Assembly: GCA_031290375.1 (NCBI GenBank)
Contig: JAITNR010000087.1
Span: 1-24,763, forward strand
DNA from: Prevotellaceae bacterium
GTDB taxonomy: Bacteria > Bacteroidota > Bacteroidia > Bacteroidales > Paludibacteraceae
Reading direction: 5' to 3'
Length of the DNA stretch: 24,763 nt
Shown: positions 8,405 to 17,935 of the stretch, piece after piece
How positions within the stretch are numbered: the first letter of the stretch is position 1
How the letters are laid out: each line of letters starts with the position of its first letter
Notes under the pieces: generated by a model
What the model was told of the DNA's origin: nothing
Database searches by the model: none
Seen by the model: the letters and a program-made list of their open reading frames with translations, nothing else
Translations under genes and position numbers: made by a program

Positions 8405-11400
8405 TTATCCATTTTCCGTTGCAATGGAGGGCAGTTCGACAAAGAAGGTTGCCCCCTGATTGGTTTGGCTTTCTACCCATATCCGTCCGTTTGAGAGTTC
8501 GACTATTGTTTTTGCGATGCTTAATCCCAAGCCGTCGTTGTTGACTTTGGTGGAAAAATTTGGCTGAAAAATATTCGGCAGTATATCCGCATCTATCCCT
8601 TTGCCGTTGTCGGAGAACGAGATTGTTACCATATTAACCCCTTCTTCAACCTTGACAATGATTTTACCCTTCACCTTCTGAGATATTGCCTGCAAGGCAT
8701 TTTTTAGAATATTATTGAAAACCTGTATTATCTGTTCGGCATCTGTTTTGACGAAAATTTGTTTTTTGTTTATAAAACATTCTATATCAACATTATTTGT
8801 GTTGTTTCTAAAAACTTCTATCGAAGAGGACAATTTTTTTATTATATCCACAATCCTGAATGGCTTCTGCTCCAGTTTTGCAAAATTTGAAAACGAATTT
8901 GCCACACTTGCCAGATTATTAATCTGTTCTATCAACGATTTTGAAACCATTTCAAAATATGGTTTAAATTGTTCGGAATTATTTTTAGACAACCTTTGCA
9001 GGTGCTGAACAGAGAGTTTCATGGGGGTGAGCGGATTTTTGATTTCGTGTGCAATCTGATTTGCCATTTCACGCCAAGCCCCCTCGCGCTCCGATTGTGC
9101 AAGTTGCTCTGTTTTTTTGCTCAATTCATCAATCATATTGTTGTACTGATTGACAAGCTCTACTATTTCCACTGCCATATCGTCATCATTTACAACGATT
9201 TTTTTGTTTTCATTGGGTATCATGGATAACTTGCTCAGATTTGCGTTCAATTCCTTAATGGGTTTGTTCAGCCGATAATTTAAAAATATATTGGTTATTG
9301 ACAAAATAATAAACATTATCAAAAATAAGTTGATTGCCAGCGAAACATAAATCAATATATCATAATCAATACCTAAAACCGACTGTAAAATAGGCATTTT
9401 CACATATCCAATAATTTTATTGTTGTCAAAAATAGGTCTGTAACCTGCCATATATGTAAGTTTCTTAATATTTTCCGTAACAACGGCAGTATTGTTTTTA
9501 TTTTGGGGGTCAAAATAGTAATTCGAGTTTATTAATTTTGACAGCAAGCCGCTCGAAAACAGATTTGGCGAAGAGGTTGCCAGCAGATAGCCCCGCTTAT
9601 CGTATATATGCAGTATAGCTTCAAATTCATCTGATGCTGTATTGACCACAGAATCCAAGCAGTTTTCATCTGTTCCGTTTTGGCTGATTGCATGTTCAAT
9701 ATCGTGCGATATGTGCTCGATTTTTGACAATATGAAGCGTTGGTGATAGTGCGAATATTCCATATATGAAAAGGCAATCAGTGCAACAGACACAATGACA
9801 ATCGAAACTACAGTAACTATTGAAAATGCACTTTGCAAACTGTATGTAATGCTTCTTCGGTGTTTTCTGTGGATATTAAACGGCACAAAAGTGCAAAGAA
9901 TCAACACCACAAACGCCATAAAAATATAGGTGAAGTTCAGAATATTGGCTTTGATAGGCGTTAATTGTCTGTAACTTACAATTATAAGGTGATTATCGTC
10001 AAGGTTGAACAAATAATGTACGTGGTCATATTCATACTGTATGTCGTTTTTTGGCATAATATCCCGTCTTTTTTTTTCATAACTGTATTCGCCCGTTTTA
10101 TATGTCAATATGTTGTTCAGGTATATTGCGCAGGAATAGTCCTGTAGCGTAGAGCCGTTCAAATTCCTTATAATTTCATTTTCCATAAGTCTGTAGTTGT
10201 CCGGAAAATTCGCTGCAAATACGGCATTTGTGTCAATTTGTTCAATATATAAATTATTGACTAAAGCCTTTGCCTTTTCGTATTGGTTTTTCTCTATTAA
10301 CTCATTGGAATACAGCATAATAAAAAAGGAAATAAAATAGGCAAACACCAATAAATCAAGTATATTAGACCGATTAAACTTGATTTTTGCACTGATAAGC
10401 ATAAAGATTAAAAACATACACCCTCCCGTAGCAATAGTCGGCTGTTTCAGAAAATCAAATGTGTACAATATTACAAGTAATATGATTGTGAGTGCTAAAA
10501 TTGCCAATATTAAGTAAACTTTACTGATTTTTGCTATCAGTTTTTCAAATATTTTTTCATAAATAAACCATAGGGACATTATGAATACAACCACCAAAAA
10601 AAGCGCAATCATCGAATAACTCGCCCTGTTGTAAAAAAATGAAAACACAAAAGGGCTAAGAGTGGAATTGTCGATTATATCCCTGATTATTACTACGATA
10701 AATATATATAATAATAACAGGATAACAGATATTAGTACAAAATAAATTTTGGTATGTCTGTCAAAATTGATTTCTATTTTACGATAAAAAGTGAATGCCA
10801 CAACTCCAAACAGGACAATTATTACTGCAAAAAATCCAAGCGAAGAAAATATACCTGAGTACAGAACAGGATTAAAGAACATTATACCGAAAGCGTAAGG
10901 CGGAAATTTGAGAAGGCAGAGCAGTACAGGTATCGCAGCAAACAATATTGACCAGACGGTAAAATGCTTGAATTTCAATTTTTTATCAGGATACAGTTCG
11001 TTAATATTGTAAAAAATGGTGCAATAAACCACAAACGCCAATAGCATGAATAGGAGCGGCAGAAAGTACATAAAACCGTAGGAGACACATTCTGTTTCCG
11101 CCGTCAATGAGAACAGATACTTGCCTTCGGCGGAAAAAACAGAGTTTTTGTTTGAACGGTTATATGTTTGAACAACAATCTTTGTGTCAATATCAAACCC
11201 ATTTGCAAAACTGTTTTCAATCAACTTGTCTTTGTACGTGAATTTATCCTTGATTTTAATTAATCCAAGCAGTTTGTAACTGCCTACGGAGTCGGTTTTC
11301 AGCACACAAAATGCGTTTGAGAGAGTTACCAAAGTGTCGCTTGTCAGTTTTGAAAAATCAAGCGAAAAAATATCCAATCCTGCATCGCTCCAATAGATAA

Positions 11401-11674
11401 GTGAATCGTTGTCAAGGATATAGTAGTAAATATCATCAGAGTTTTTGTTGTTGATATCGGCAAGGTTCAAGTTGTTGTTTTGAGTAGCAACAATCTGTTC
11501 TTTTAAGTATTTGAGATTTTTTTTTGTCTTAACTTCCTTGTTATGAAACACTTTGCCAACATACCCAATACGGACTTCGTTCTTTTCCTTTTCGAATAGA
11601 ACAGAACATACTGTCGCCAACAGCAAAAAAAGCACAAGCAAGCCCAACCTAAAAAGTGTTTTCCTGACTCTCAT
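8405..11674 (-). CDS. Large multi-pass membrane histidine kinase, NtrY-like, orphan
   Basis: The product is 1089 residues. A first membrane helix (about 7-26) precedes a ~170-residue extracytoplasmic region. A bundle of helices follows (about 196-455), then a soluble region, a helix near 577-600, another near 615-640, a second extracytoplasmic sensor region (about 640-768), a helix (about 770-796) and a HAMP-like linker. The kinase core is complete: His876 in AHEIKNPLTPMKLS, an N box with NNILKNALQAI, DNGKGID at 1022-1028 and GLGLSIAK after Asp1047. The EIKNPLTP H-box and the multi-helix N-terminus resemble the NtrY family. It starts 17 nt after dapL and is probably cotranscribed with kbl and dapL. 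No response regulator is next to it, so partner and signal are unknown. The call as a kinase is secure; NtrY-like is by resemblance. Confidence 0.9.
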   Translation of the reverse strand: MRVRKTLFRLGLLVLFLLLATVCSVLFEKEKNEVRIGYVGKVFHNKEVKTKKNLKYLKEQIVATQNNNLNLADINNKNSDDIYYYILDNDSLIYWSDAGLDIFSLDFSKLTSDTLVTLSNAFCVLKTDSVGSYKLLGLIKIKDKFTYKDKLIENSFANGFDIDTKIVVQTYNRSNKNSVFSAEGKYLFSLTAETECVSYGFMYFLPLLFMLLAFVVYCTIFYNINELYPDKKLKFKHFTVWSILFAAIPVLLCLLKFPPYAFGIMFFNPVLYSGIFSSLGFFAVIIVLFGVVAFTFYRKIEINFDRHTKIYFVLISVILLLLYIFIVVIIRDIIDNSTLSPFVFSFFYNRASYSMIALFLVVVFIMSLWFIYEKIFEKLIAKISKVYLILAILALTIILLVILYTFDFLKQPTIATGGCMFLIFMLISAKIKFNRSNILDLLVFAYFISFFIMLYSNELIEKNQYEKAKALVNNLYIEQIDTNAVFAANFPDNYRLMENEIIRNLNGSTLQDYSCAIYLNNILTYKTGEYSYEKKRRDIMPKNDIQYEYDHVHYLFNLDDNHLIIVSYRQLTPIKANILNFTYIFMAFVVLILCTFVPFNIHRKHRRSITYSLQSAFSIVTVVSIVIVSVALIAFSYMEYSHYHQRFILSKIEHISHDIEHAISQNGTDENCLDSVVNTASDEFEAILHIYDKRGYLLATSSPNLFSSGLLSKLINSNYYFDPQNKNNTAVVTENIKKLTYMAGYRPIFDNNKIIGYVKMPILQSVLGIDYDILIYVSLAINLFLIMFIILSITNIFLNYRLNKPIKELNANLSKLSMIPNENKKIVVNDDDMAVEIVELVNQYNNMIDELSKKTEQLAQSEREGAWREMANQIAHEIKNPLTPMKLSVQHLQRLSKNNSEQFKPYFEMVSKSLIEQINNLASVANSFSNFAKLEQKPFRIVDIIKKLSSSIEVFRNNTNNVDIECFINKKQIFVKTDAEQIIQVFNNILKNALQAISQKVKGKIIVKVEEGVNMVTISFSDNGKGIDADILPNIFQPNFSTKVNNDGLGLSIAKTIVELSNGRIWVESQTNQGATFFVELPSIATENG

Positions 11675-11691
11675 TTTTTAATTTGCAATTT

Positions 11692-12873
11692 TCAACTGAT
11701 AATTAGCCTGATTCTTTCCATTGCTTCCTCAGTGTTTTCGTATGTGTTGAAGGTGGTCAGACGGAAGTAGTTTTCGCCACAAGCACCAAAACCAACGCCC
11801 GGTGTTCCTACCACGTTTGCCTCATTGAGCAGAAAATCGAAAAACGCCCACGAATTCATACCGTTTGAGCAACGAAACCAAATGTAAGGCGAGTTTGTGC
11901 CTCCACTGTAAAAAATCCCCTTTTCTTGCAATACATTTGCAATCAACGCTGAATTTTTTTTGTACTCGGCAATGTTTTTGTCTGCCTGAAGCATTCCCTC
12001 AGGCGAAAGAGCGGCGACCAAGCCTCTTTGTTGCGGGTATGGTGCGCCGTTGTATTTGGTGGTTTGACGTTGTTGCCACATACGGTTAAGACTGATGCCA
12101 TTGGCTTTCAAACCCATCGGCACAACAGTGTAACCGCTTCTAACACAGGTAAAACCTGCTGTCTTGGACAGACTGCCAAACTCTATTGCACAGGTTTCTG
12201 CCCCCTTAATCTGAAAAATCGAATGAGGTTTGTCGTTCTCTTCTATAAATCGCTCATATGCATTGTCATAAAGGATTACCGCACTGCAATCATTGGCATA
12301 ATCCACCCACTGTTGCAACTGCTCAAAATCGAAAGTTGCCCCTGTGGGATTGTTCGGAGAACATAGATAGACCATATCGGAAGGGCAATCTGGCGGAGCA
12401 GGGGTGAAACTGTTTTCGGCAGTGCACGGCAGATAAACGATTTTTTGTCCATCCATCAGCGATGTAGCCTTATATAGCGGATAAACGGGGTCAGGCACAA
12501 GCACTGTGTTTGCGCCTTTTTCAAACAGGTCGGTAACATTTGCAATGTCCGAGCCAATGCCGTCCCCTATTGTTACCTCGTCCATTGCCAGTTCTACGCC
12601 GTAGTTTTTGTAATAATCCACTACGGCAGCCTTGGTAAAGCCATAACCGAGTTCCGGTCCGTAGCCGCGAAATGTTTCCCTGTGCTTCAATTCTTCAAAC
12701 GCCTTTATAATGGCATCTGCCGCAATTTCAGGCAATGGTAGCGTTACATCACCGATACCGAGTTTAATCACAGGCGCATCAGGATTGGCAGCACAAAATT
12801 TCTTGGTGCGCAACGCTATTTCAGTAAAAAGATAATTTTCTTCGAGCTTTTGGTAATTTCCGTTGATTTTCAT
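11692..12873 (-). CDS. dapL: LL-diaminopimelate aminotransferase
   Basis: The product is 393 residues, a PLP-dependent class I/II aminotransferase. It converts tetrahydrodipicolinate plus glutamate directly to LL-diaminopimelate, feeding lysine and peptidoglycan synthesis. Features seen: the DapL-type N-terminus (NYQKLEENYLFTEIALR), KLGIGDVTLPLPE, RGYGPELGYGFTKAAV, the DPVYPLYKAT segment, SPNNPTGATF, and the PLP lysine Lys237 in FGSLSKTAGFT. The length matches the family (about 395-410). It sits between kbl (43 nt upstream) and the histidine kinase (17 nt downstream). No other dap gene is in the window. The alternative, a general aspartate-type aminotransferase, is unlikely given the N-terminal motifs. 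Confidence 0.93.
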   Translation of the reverse strand: MKINGNYQKLEENYLFTEIALRTKKFCAANPDAPVIKLGIGDVTLPLPEIAADAIIKAFEELKHRETFRGYGPELGYGFTKAAVVDYYKNYGVELAMDEVTIGDGIGSDIANVTDLFEKGANTVLVPDPVYPLYKATSLMDGQKIVYLPCTAENSFTPAPPDCPSDMVYLCSPNNPTGATFDFEQLQQWVDYANDCSAVILYDNAYERFIEENDKPHSIFQIKGAETCAIEFGSLSKTAGFTCVRSGYTVVPMGLKANGISLNRMWQQRQTTKYNGAPYPQQRGLVAALSPEGMLQADKNIAEYKKNSALIANVLQEKGIFYSGGTNSPYIWFRCSNGMNSWAFFDFLLNEANVVGTPGVGFGACGENYFRLTTFNTYENTEEAMERIRLIIS

Positions 12874-12916
12874 TTTTTACAGATTAAGGGGCAACTAATT
12901 GGTTTTCCATTCTCAA

Positions 12917-14104
12917 TTACCTAACCACCCCCAACTCTTTGCCAATCTTTACAAACGCCTTTATAGCCTGTTCAAGTTGCTCTTGGGTGTGGGCAGCGGA
13001 AAGCTGCACGCGAATTCTTGCCTGCCCCTTCGGCACAACGGGGTAGTAGAAGCCTGTAACGTAAATGCCTTCCTCTTGCAGTTTGGCAGCCATTTGTTGC
13101 GACAACATCGCATCGTACAGCATCACCGCACAGATAGCCGATTCTGTCGGTTTGATGTCAAAACCTTCAAAAATCATATTTTTAATAAAATATTCTGTGT
13201 TTTGATGCAGCCGGTTCTGTAAATCGTTGTTTTCAGCAAGCAGTTTAAAGGTTTCCATTCCTGCGGCAACCACCATCGGCGGCAACGAATTTGAGAACAG
13301 ATAGGGACGGGAACGCTGACGAAGCAAATCGATTACTTCTCTTTTCCCCGTAATAAAGCCACCGACAGCACCACCAAAACTCTTTCCGAGTGTGCCTGAA
13401 ATGATTTCAATTTTACCTCTCAGGTCAAACTGTTCGGTAGTTCCGCGACCTGTTTTGCCCACAACTCCTGCCGAGTGCGACTCATCAACCATCACTATTG
13501 CATCGTATTGTTCAGCCAACGCATGAATTTTGTCAAGCGGGGCAACGTTGCCGTCCATCGAAAATACACCATCGGTAACAATCAGTTTAAACCGGCAGTC
13601 TTTTGCTGCTTGGAGTTGCTTTTCCAAATCTTCCATGTCTGCGTTGTTGTAACGAAAACGCTGTGCCTTACACAACCTTACACCGTCAATGATGGAGGCG
13701 TGATTCAAAGCATCTGAAATAATCGCATCCTTTTCGGTCAGTAACGGCTCAAATACGCCGCCGTTTGCATCAAAACAGGATGCGTAAAGGATAGAGTCTT
13801 CAGTTCCGAAGAAACCTGCAATTGCATTTTCGAGTTTTTTGTGCAAATCTTGCGTTCCACAGATAAACCGTACCGAAGACATACCGTAGCCACGTTCGTC
13901 CATTGCTTTTTTTGCAGCGGCAATCAAACGCGGGTGGTTCGACAAACCCAGATAGTTGTTGGCACAGAAGTTAAGTACTTTTTCGCCTTTCACGTTGATG
14001 TCGGCACTTTGCGGAGAGGTAATCTCCCGTTCATTTTTCCAAAGTCCGCCGTTTTTTATTTCCGTTAATTCGCTCTGTAGAAATTGTTGAAATTTTGAGT
14101 ACAT
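12917..14104 (-). CDS. kbl: Glycine C-acetyltransferase (2-amino-3-ketobutyrate CoA ligase)
   Basis: The product is 395 residues, an alpha-oxoamine synthase that cleaves 2-amino-3-ketobutyrate with CoA to glycine and acetyl-CoA in threonine breakdown, or runs in reverse. Seen in the sequence: the KBL-type N-terminus (LWKNEREITSPQSADI), NFCANNYLGLSNHP, SVRFICGTQDLHKKLE, SDALNHASIIDG, the DESHSAG motif with the PLP-ring Asp and His, and the PLP lysine Lys241 in GTLGKSFGGAVGG. The N-terminus and the length (E. coli Kbl is 398) separate it from BioF and serine palmitoyltransferase. No threonine dehydrogenase gene is in the window. It is the first gene of the kbl-dapL-kinase unit, with a leader of about 170 nt after a predicted promoter at 14280-14287. 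Confidence 0.93.
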   Translation of the reverse strand: MYSKFQQFLQSELTEIKNGGLWKNEREITSPQSADINVKGEKVLNFCANNYLGLSNHPRLIAAAKKAMDERGYGMSSVRFICGTQDLHKKLENAIAGFFGTEDSILYASCFDANGGVFEPLLTEKDAIISDALNHASIIDGVRLCKAQRFRYNNADMEDLEKQLQAAKDCRFKLIVTDGVFSMDGNVAPLDKIHALAEQYDAIVMVDESHSAGVVGKTGRGTTEQFDLRGKIEIISGTLGKSFGGAVGGFITGKREVIDLLRQRSRPYLFSNSLPPMVVAAGMETFKLLAENNDLQNRLHQNTEYFIKNMIFEGFDIKPTESAICAVMLYDAMLSQQMAAKLQEEGIYVTGFYYPVVPKGQARIRVQLSAAHTQEQLEQAIKAFVKIGKELGVVR

Positions 14105-14279
14105 AATTTTTATGGATGTTAAATGTTAGATATTATTAATTTGTTTTATTGGTAGTTGAACAGGCTTAGACACAAAAAACAAATGACCTGTAATATTTTT
14201 AATTTCTGGATTGCTAAAACGCATTTTCAAAGTCTGTAGCTTTTGTTATAATTTCTGCCTGTCAATGAAAACTTTTTTG

Positions 14280-14287
14280 CAAAGGTA
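14280..14287 (-). promoter_or_regulatory. Bacteroidota -7 element (TACCTTTG) upstream of kbl
   Basis: On the minus strand this reads TACCTTTG followed by CA, the same ten bases as the element ahead of the export operon. It lies in the 202-nt gap between the uridine phosphorylase stop and the kbl start. Upstream DNA is A/T-tract rich with no exact -33 TTTG. The rest of the gap (14105-14279) has no gene and only a weak ACAGG/CCTGT pairing. Confidence 0.5.
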
Positions 14288-14306
14288 CATTTTTTTTGTG
14301 AAAATA

Positions 14307-15173
14307 TTAAATCCTCTCCAGTACCCTCTCTACAAGCCCTTCCATTGAGCCTTTGTAGTTGGTGTTCATATTGTTGTCCACTCTGCCTGCGATGATAACA
14401 CATACAGTCATTGCTTTGTGTCCCAATAGTTTAGACAAGCCTGCCACAGCCGAACTCTCCATCTCGAAGTTTGTAATCTTTTCGCCATTGAAGTCGAAAG
14501 AGATAATTTTCTCATTCATGTGTTCATCAAGCGGTTTAAGCCGTACAAATCGCCCTTGCGGAGCATAAAAACCCGGCGCCGAAATGGTTACACCCCGCAC
14601 CATATCAAAGCCGATTTTCTGCACAAGTTCCTCGTCTGCATCTACTACATAGGGGCTTGGCAGGCGCTTGTTCCAATTGACATGATTACAAAACGAACGC
14701 TCGAATTCAAGATTAAAAACACCCTGCGGCACATCATAGAAGTTCAACAGTCCGTCAAAGCCGATAGAGCGACTTGCCACAACGTAGCTTCCTATGGGCG
14801 AAAATGGTTGCAATCCGCCCGAAGTACCTACACGTACAAGTGTAAGTTGTTTTTTTTCAGGCTTTTCTGTACGTGTGGCAAAATCTACATTAGCCAAAGC
14901 ATCAAGTTCGGTCAGCACAATGTCGATGTTGTCAGTGCCAATACCGTGAGAAATGCAGGTAATCCGTTTACCCTTGAAAGTGCCTGTAATTGTGTGAAAC
15001 TCACGACTTTGCACTTCACACTCAATTTTGTCAAAATTTGCCGCAACCATATTTACTCGTGCAGGGTCACCTACCAGAATTATTTTTTCGGCAATTTGTT
15101 CGGGTTTCAGATGAAGGTGAAATATTGAAGCATCATCGTTGATAATTAATTCGGATTCAGGTATTTTTCGCAT
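14307..15173 (-). CDS. udp: Nucleoside phosphorylase, probably uridine phosphorylase
   Basis: The product is 288 residues of the PNP/UDP phosphorylase family, which splits nucleosides with phosphate to base and ribose 1-phosphate. Seen: the phosphate-site GDPARV motif, SHGIGTDNIDIVLTELDAL, VRVGTSGGLQP, and the ribose-binding NFEMESSAVAGLSKLLGH with Glu237-Met238-Glu239. The sequence FYAPQGR puts Gln206 and Arg208 at the same spacing as the uracil-binding Gln and Arg of E. coli Udp (Q-x-R), which favours uridine over purine nucleosides. The protein is somewhat longer than E. coli Udp (253), as in Bacteroidota relatives. It follows the DUF4301 gene by 57 nt and may be the last gene of that unit. 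The family is secure; the substrate is an inference. Confidence 0.82.
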   Translation of the reverse strand: MRKIPESELIINDDASIFHLHLKPEQIAEKIILVGDPARVNMVAANFDKIECEVQSREFHTITGTFKGKRITCISHGIGTDNIDIVLTELDALANVDFATRTEKPEKKQLTLVRVGTSGGLQPFSPIGSYVVASRSIGFDGLLNFYDVPQGVFNLEFERSFCNHVNWNKRLPSPYVVDADEELVQKIGFDMVRGVTISAPGFYAPQGRFVRLKPLDEHMNEKIISFDFNGEKITNFEMESSAVAGLSKLLGHKAMTVCVIIAGRVDNNMNTNYKGSMEGLVERVLERI

Positions 15174-15230
15174 AAAAATCAGGATTTAAAATTTAATTTA
15201 TATAATCAGGCAGAGCCTTTTTTAATTCTT

Positions 15231-16751
15231 CTATTGGTGTTGTTCCCGCAGCAAATCATTTACGTTTTTTACGGGATTAAAACTTTCAATTGGCACTTCT
15301 ACAAAAATCGTGTTCCAATTGCTCATTGCTCCGTTCCAAAGTCCGGGCAGTTCGAGGGCTTTAAGTTCTTTGCCGTTCTTTGATTTTGAAGATACAAAAC
15401 AAGTGTTTTCATCAACAAAATCAGGCAGATAAAACTTTTCTCCCCTATAATTTTTCAAGCCGCAAACCAAATCAACAGGATTGAAATGAGTAGCATTATC
15501 CATCATTTTTTTCTGAGAATCTTCTTTGACGTTAATTTGCGAACTTTCAAGTATTTGTGGTGAAATTGTACCGTCTGCATTGTATACTAAATAGGGACCT
15601 CCCCCAGGTTCGCCTTCGTTTTTTACCATCCCGCAAACCCTGACAGGGCGATTCAATTTTGTTTTTAGATAAGATATTAATTCTGAACGATTTAAGTTTG
15701 CAATATTCGGATTGAAATTATTCAAACGGGTTTGGCAGAATTTGGTGATAATTTGCAGTTTTGCCTCCGAAATTTCTGGATTTTCCATTTCCTTCAAATA
15801 ACTGAAAGTCTGCTGTTGCAGGTTTACCAAAACGCCTGCAATCAACTTCTTATACTCTACTGTCAGCTCTTTAAGTCTGTCAGACACAACGTTGTCAATG
15901 TTTTTGACAAACACCACATCAGCATCCAGGTCGTTGAGATTTTCAATCAAAGCTCCGTGTCCGCCCGGACGGAAAACAAGGCTGCCATTATATTCTCTAA
16001 ATGGCTCATTATCAATATTTAGAGCAACAGTATCAGTGTTTTTTTTCTGTTCCGAAAAACCTGTATTAAACACAACACCATAACGCTTTTGATAGTTGTC
16101 TCTGTTTTTATTCAAATGATTAACAAAAAGATTTTTGTGTTCCGAAGAAACTGTAAAATGCAGATTTACAATATTTTTAGCGTTTTTAGCGTATAAGACT
16201 CCCTCGACAAAATGTTCGAGAAAAGGAGTGCGAGCCCCGTCTTTGTATTGATGAAACAACAAAAGTCCTTTTGGCAGATTTCCGTAATTCAACCCCGTAT
16301 CCAAAAGAATTTCCAAAACTGCCTTATATTCTTTATTTTCAATTAATTGCTCAACAGATTTTTGTTTTATCTGTTTGCAAAACTCATCCAATTCATCGTA
16401 AAAAGCAAATTGTTTTATTTCATTAAAAAACTTTTCGATAAATTCATTATCAACGGTTTGATTCTTACCGTCAAGAAATGCAAACAAATCTTTGAACATT
16501 CTGCTCGCTGCCCCCGATGCGGGCACAAACTTGAGCACCTTTCCCTTGTCTGATGCAAGATAATCGTGCCAGACTTCAATGTTTCGCTGCTTTTCCTGTT
16601 CGGAAAAAACTACAATTCCGTCTCCAATTTCCGCTGCCTTCTCGATTCTCAGATACGGAAAACCGTTTCTAACCCCCCGAATCTGCTGTTCCGCCTTCTG
16701 AGCCGAAATTCCAAGCAAATTCAACTGCTCCAAATCATTCTTATTAAACAT
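15231..16751 (-). CDS. DUF4301 protein, possible UGPase-like nucleotidyltransferase
   Basis: The product is 506 residues. I recognise it as a DUF4301 protein, a family with no assigned function that is frequent in Bacteroidota. Visible motifs resemble sugar-nucleotide pyrophosphorylases. KFVPASGAASRMFKDL (Gly80 to Arg84) sits where the nucleotide-binding Gly-rich loop with Arg would be, RPGGHGALIENL (His265) resembles the P-GHG motif of UDP-sugar pyrophosphorylases, and FVKNIDNVV (Asp286-Asn287) resembles their metal-binding DN. A later EGEPGGGPYLVYNADG segment is also Gly-rich. The gene lies 57 nt downstream of manC, a GDP-mannose enzyme, which suits a sugar-activation role. No signal peptide or membrane helix is seen, so it is likely cytoplasmic. 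Family membership is firm; activity is inferred from motif resemblance only. Confidence 0.8.
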   Translation of the reverse strand: MFNKNDLEQLNLLGISAQKAEQQIRGVRNGFPYLRIEKAAEIGDGIVVFSEQEKQRNIEVWHDYLASDKGKVLKFVPASGAASRMFKDLFAFLDGKNQTVDNEFIEKFFNEIKQFAFYDELDEFCKQIKQKSVEQLIENKEYKAVLEILLDTGLNYGNLPKGLLLFHQYKDGARTPFLEHFVEGVLYAKNAKNIVNLHFTVSSEHKNLFVNHLNKNRDNYQKRYGVVFNTGFSEQKKNTDTVALNIDNEPFREYNGSLVFRPGGHGALIENLNDLDADVVFVKNIDNVVSDRLKELTVEYKKLIAGVLVNLQQQTFSYLKEMENPEISEAKLQIITKFCQTRLNNFNPNIANLNRSELISYLKTKLNRPVRVCGMVKNEGEPGGGPYLVYNADGTISPQILESSQINVKEDSQKKMMDNATHFNPVDLVCGLKNYRGEKFYLPDFVDENTCFVSSKSKNGKELKALELPGLWNGAMSNWNTIFVEVPIESFNPVKNVNDLLREQHQ

Positions 16752-16808
16752 AGCATTATGGTTTTACAAAACATTAATTTTAAACTACTTGCGTCTGACG
16801 ACTATAGC

Positions 16809-17909
16809 CTACACATACCTGTCGTTATCCGGTATTGCACCTACATCGGCTACAAACTGCCTGATTTTGTGCTCTTCCCCTTTTTTGCAAATCAACAGAA
16901 CATCGTTGTATTGGGTAATCAAATAGCCTTTAAGTCCGTCAATTACAGCAAGTTGTCCTTGTGGCATAACAATCAGATTGTCCTGACAATCATACAGGCT
17001 CATCTGACAGCCATAGCCGACATTGCCGTTTTTGTCCTTGTAACCCAAATCGTAGAGCGACTGCCACGTTCCCAAATCTGACCAGCCAAAATCAGTCAAC
17101 TTAACATACACATTATCAGACTTTTCCATTATACCATAATCAATAGAAATGTTTTGACATGACTCATATATCCTGTCAATAAGCGCCTGCTCTCTCTCTG
17201 TATGGTAATATTTCAGATTCTGCTCAAACTTGCTGTTTATTTCGGGTAAATATTCCTTAAATGCCTCAATTATAGCATTTAAACTCCAAAGAAACATCCC
17301 AGAATTCCAATAAAATTCGCCTGTCGAAAGAAACAGTTGTGCCATTTCGAGATTTGGTTTTTCGGTAAAAGTTTTTACTTTTCTCAAATCACCCTCGCCT
17401 TCGGAAATCTGAATATAGCCATATCCCGTTTCAGGACGGGTCGGTTTCATACCCAGCGTCAAAAGTGATGAGTGATTGTTGTTTACAAACTCGAAGCCCT
17501 GTTGAAGCACCTTAATACACTCTTTTTCGTTGGTAATCAGGTGGTCGGAAGGGACAACCAGAATGTTCGCCGCATCGGTTTTAGCCTTAATTTTATAGAC
17601 AGCGTACGCAATGCACGGGGCAGTGTTTCGGCGCATTGGCTCAAGCAGAATTTGCTCGGATTTTAGAGCAGGCAACTGCTCCAAAATAATGTCGCGGTAT
17701 GCCATATTCGACACAACATAGATGTTTTCGGTTGGTACAAGAGGGTTAATTCTGTCAAAAGTTATCTGCAAAAGCGAACGTCCCGTTCCAAAAAAGTCAA
17801 GAAACTGCTTTGGCTTTTCAGTTTTGCTAAATGGCCAGAACCTGCTGCCAACACCACCTGCCATTATAATGCAATAATTGTTTTTGATTTGATTATCCAT
17901 TTTATTCAT
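16809..17909 (-). CDS. manC: Mannose-1-phosphate guanylyltransferase
   Basis: The product is 366 residues from ATG 17909 (or 363 from ATG 17900). It makes GDP-mannose from mannose 1-phosphate and GTP, supplying mannose, fucose or rhamnose-type sugars for surface glycans. Seen: the signature MAGGVGSRFWP, EKPKQF, LEPMRRNTAPCIAYA, metal-site VPSDHLI, TFTEKP, FYWNSGMFLW and FGWSDLGTW. The C-terminal mannose-6-phosphate isomerase domain of bifunctional enzymes is absent. The frame is open further upstream (to 17999), but those 30 residues are not conserved-looking, and a promoter-like TATCTTTA lies inside them, so I prefer the later start. It heads a probable unit with DUF4301 and uridine phosphorylase. 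Confidence 0.94.
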   Translation of the reverse strand: MNKMDNQIKNNYCIIMAGGVGSRFWPFSKTEKPKQFLDFFGTGRSLLQITFDRINPLVPTENIYVVSNMAYRDIILEQLPALKSEQILLEPMRRNTAPCIAYAVYKIKAKTDAANILVVPSDHLITNEKECIKVLQQGFEFVNNNHSSLLTLGMKPTRPETGYGYIQISEGEGDLRKVKTFTEKPNLEMAQLFLSTGEFYWNSGMFLWSLNAIIEAFKEYLPEINSKFEQNLKYYHTEREQALIDRIYESCQNISIDYGIMEKSDNVYVKLTDFGWSDLGTWQSLYDLGYKDKNGNVGYGCQMSLYDCQDNLIVMPQGQLAVIDGLKGYLITQYNDVLLICKKGEEHKIRQFVADVGAIPDNDRYV

Positions 17910-17935
17910 AGGATTTATTTTGATTTTTTTTGTGG

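Noticed and set aside
14520..15128. A 202-residue open frame opposite the uridine phosphorylase gene
   Set aside because: It lies entirely antisense to a well-supported enzyme and has no recognisable domain; the same applies to the other long antisense frames, such as those opposite glnS and dapL.
14307..15173. Purine nucleoside phosphorylase (DeoD-type)
   Set aside because: The Gln206-x-Arg208 pair after FYAP matches the uracil-binding pair of uridine phosphorylase, and the DeoD-type FYSPDG sequence is absent.
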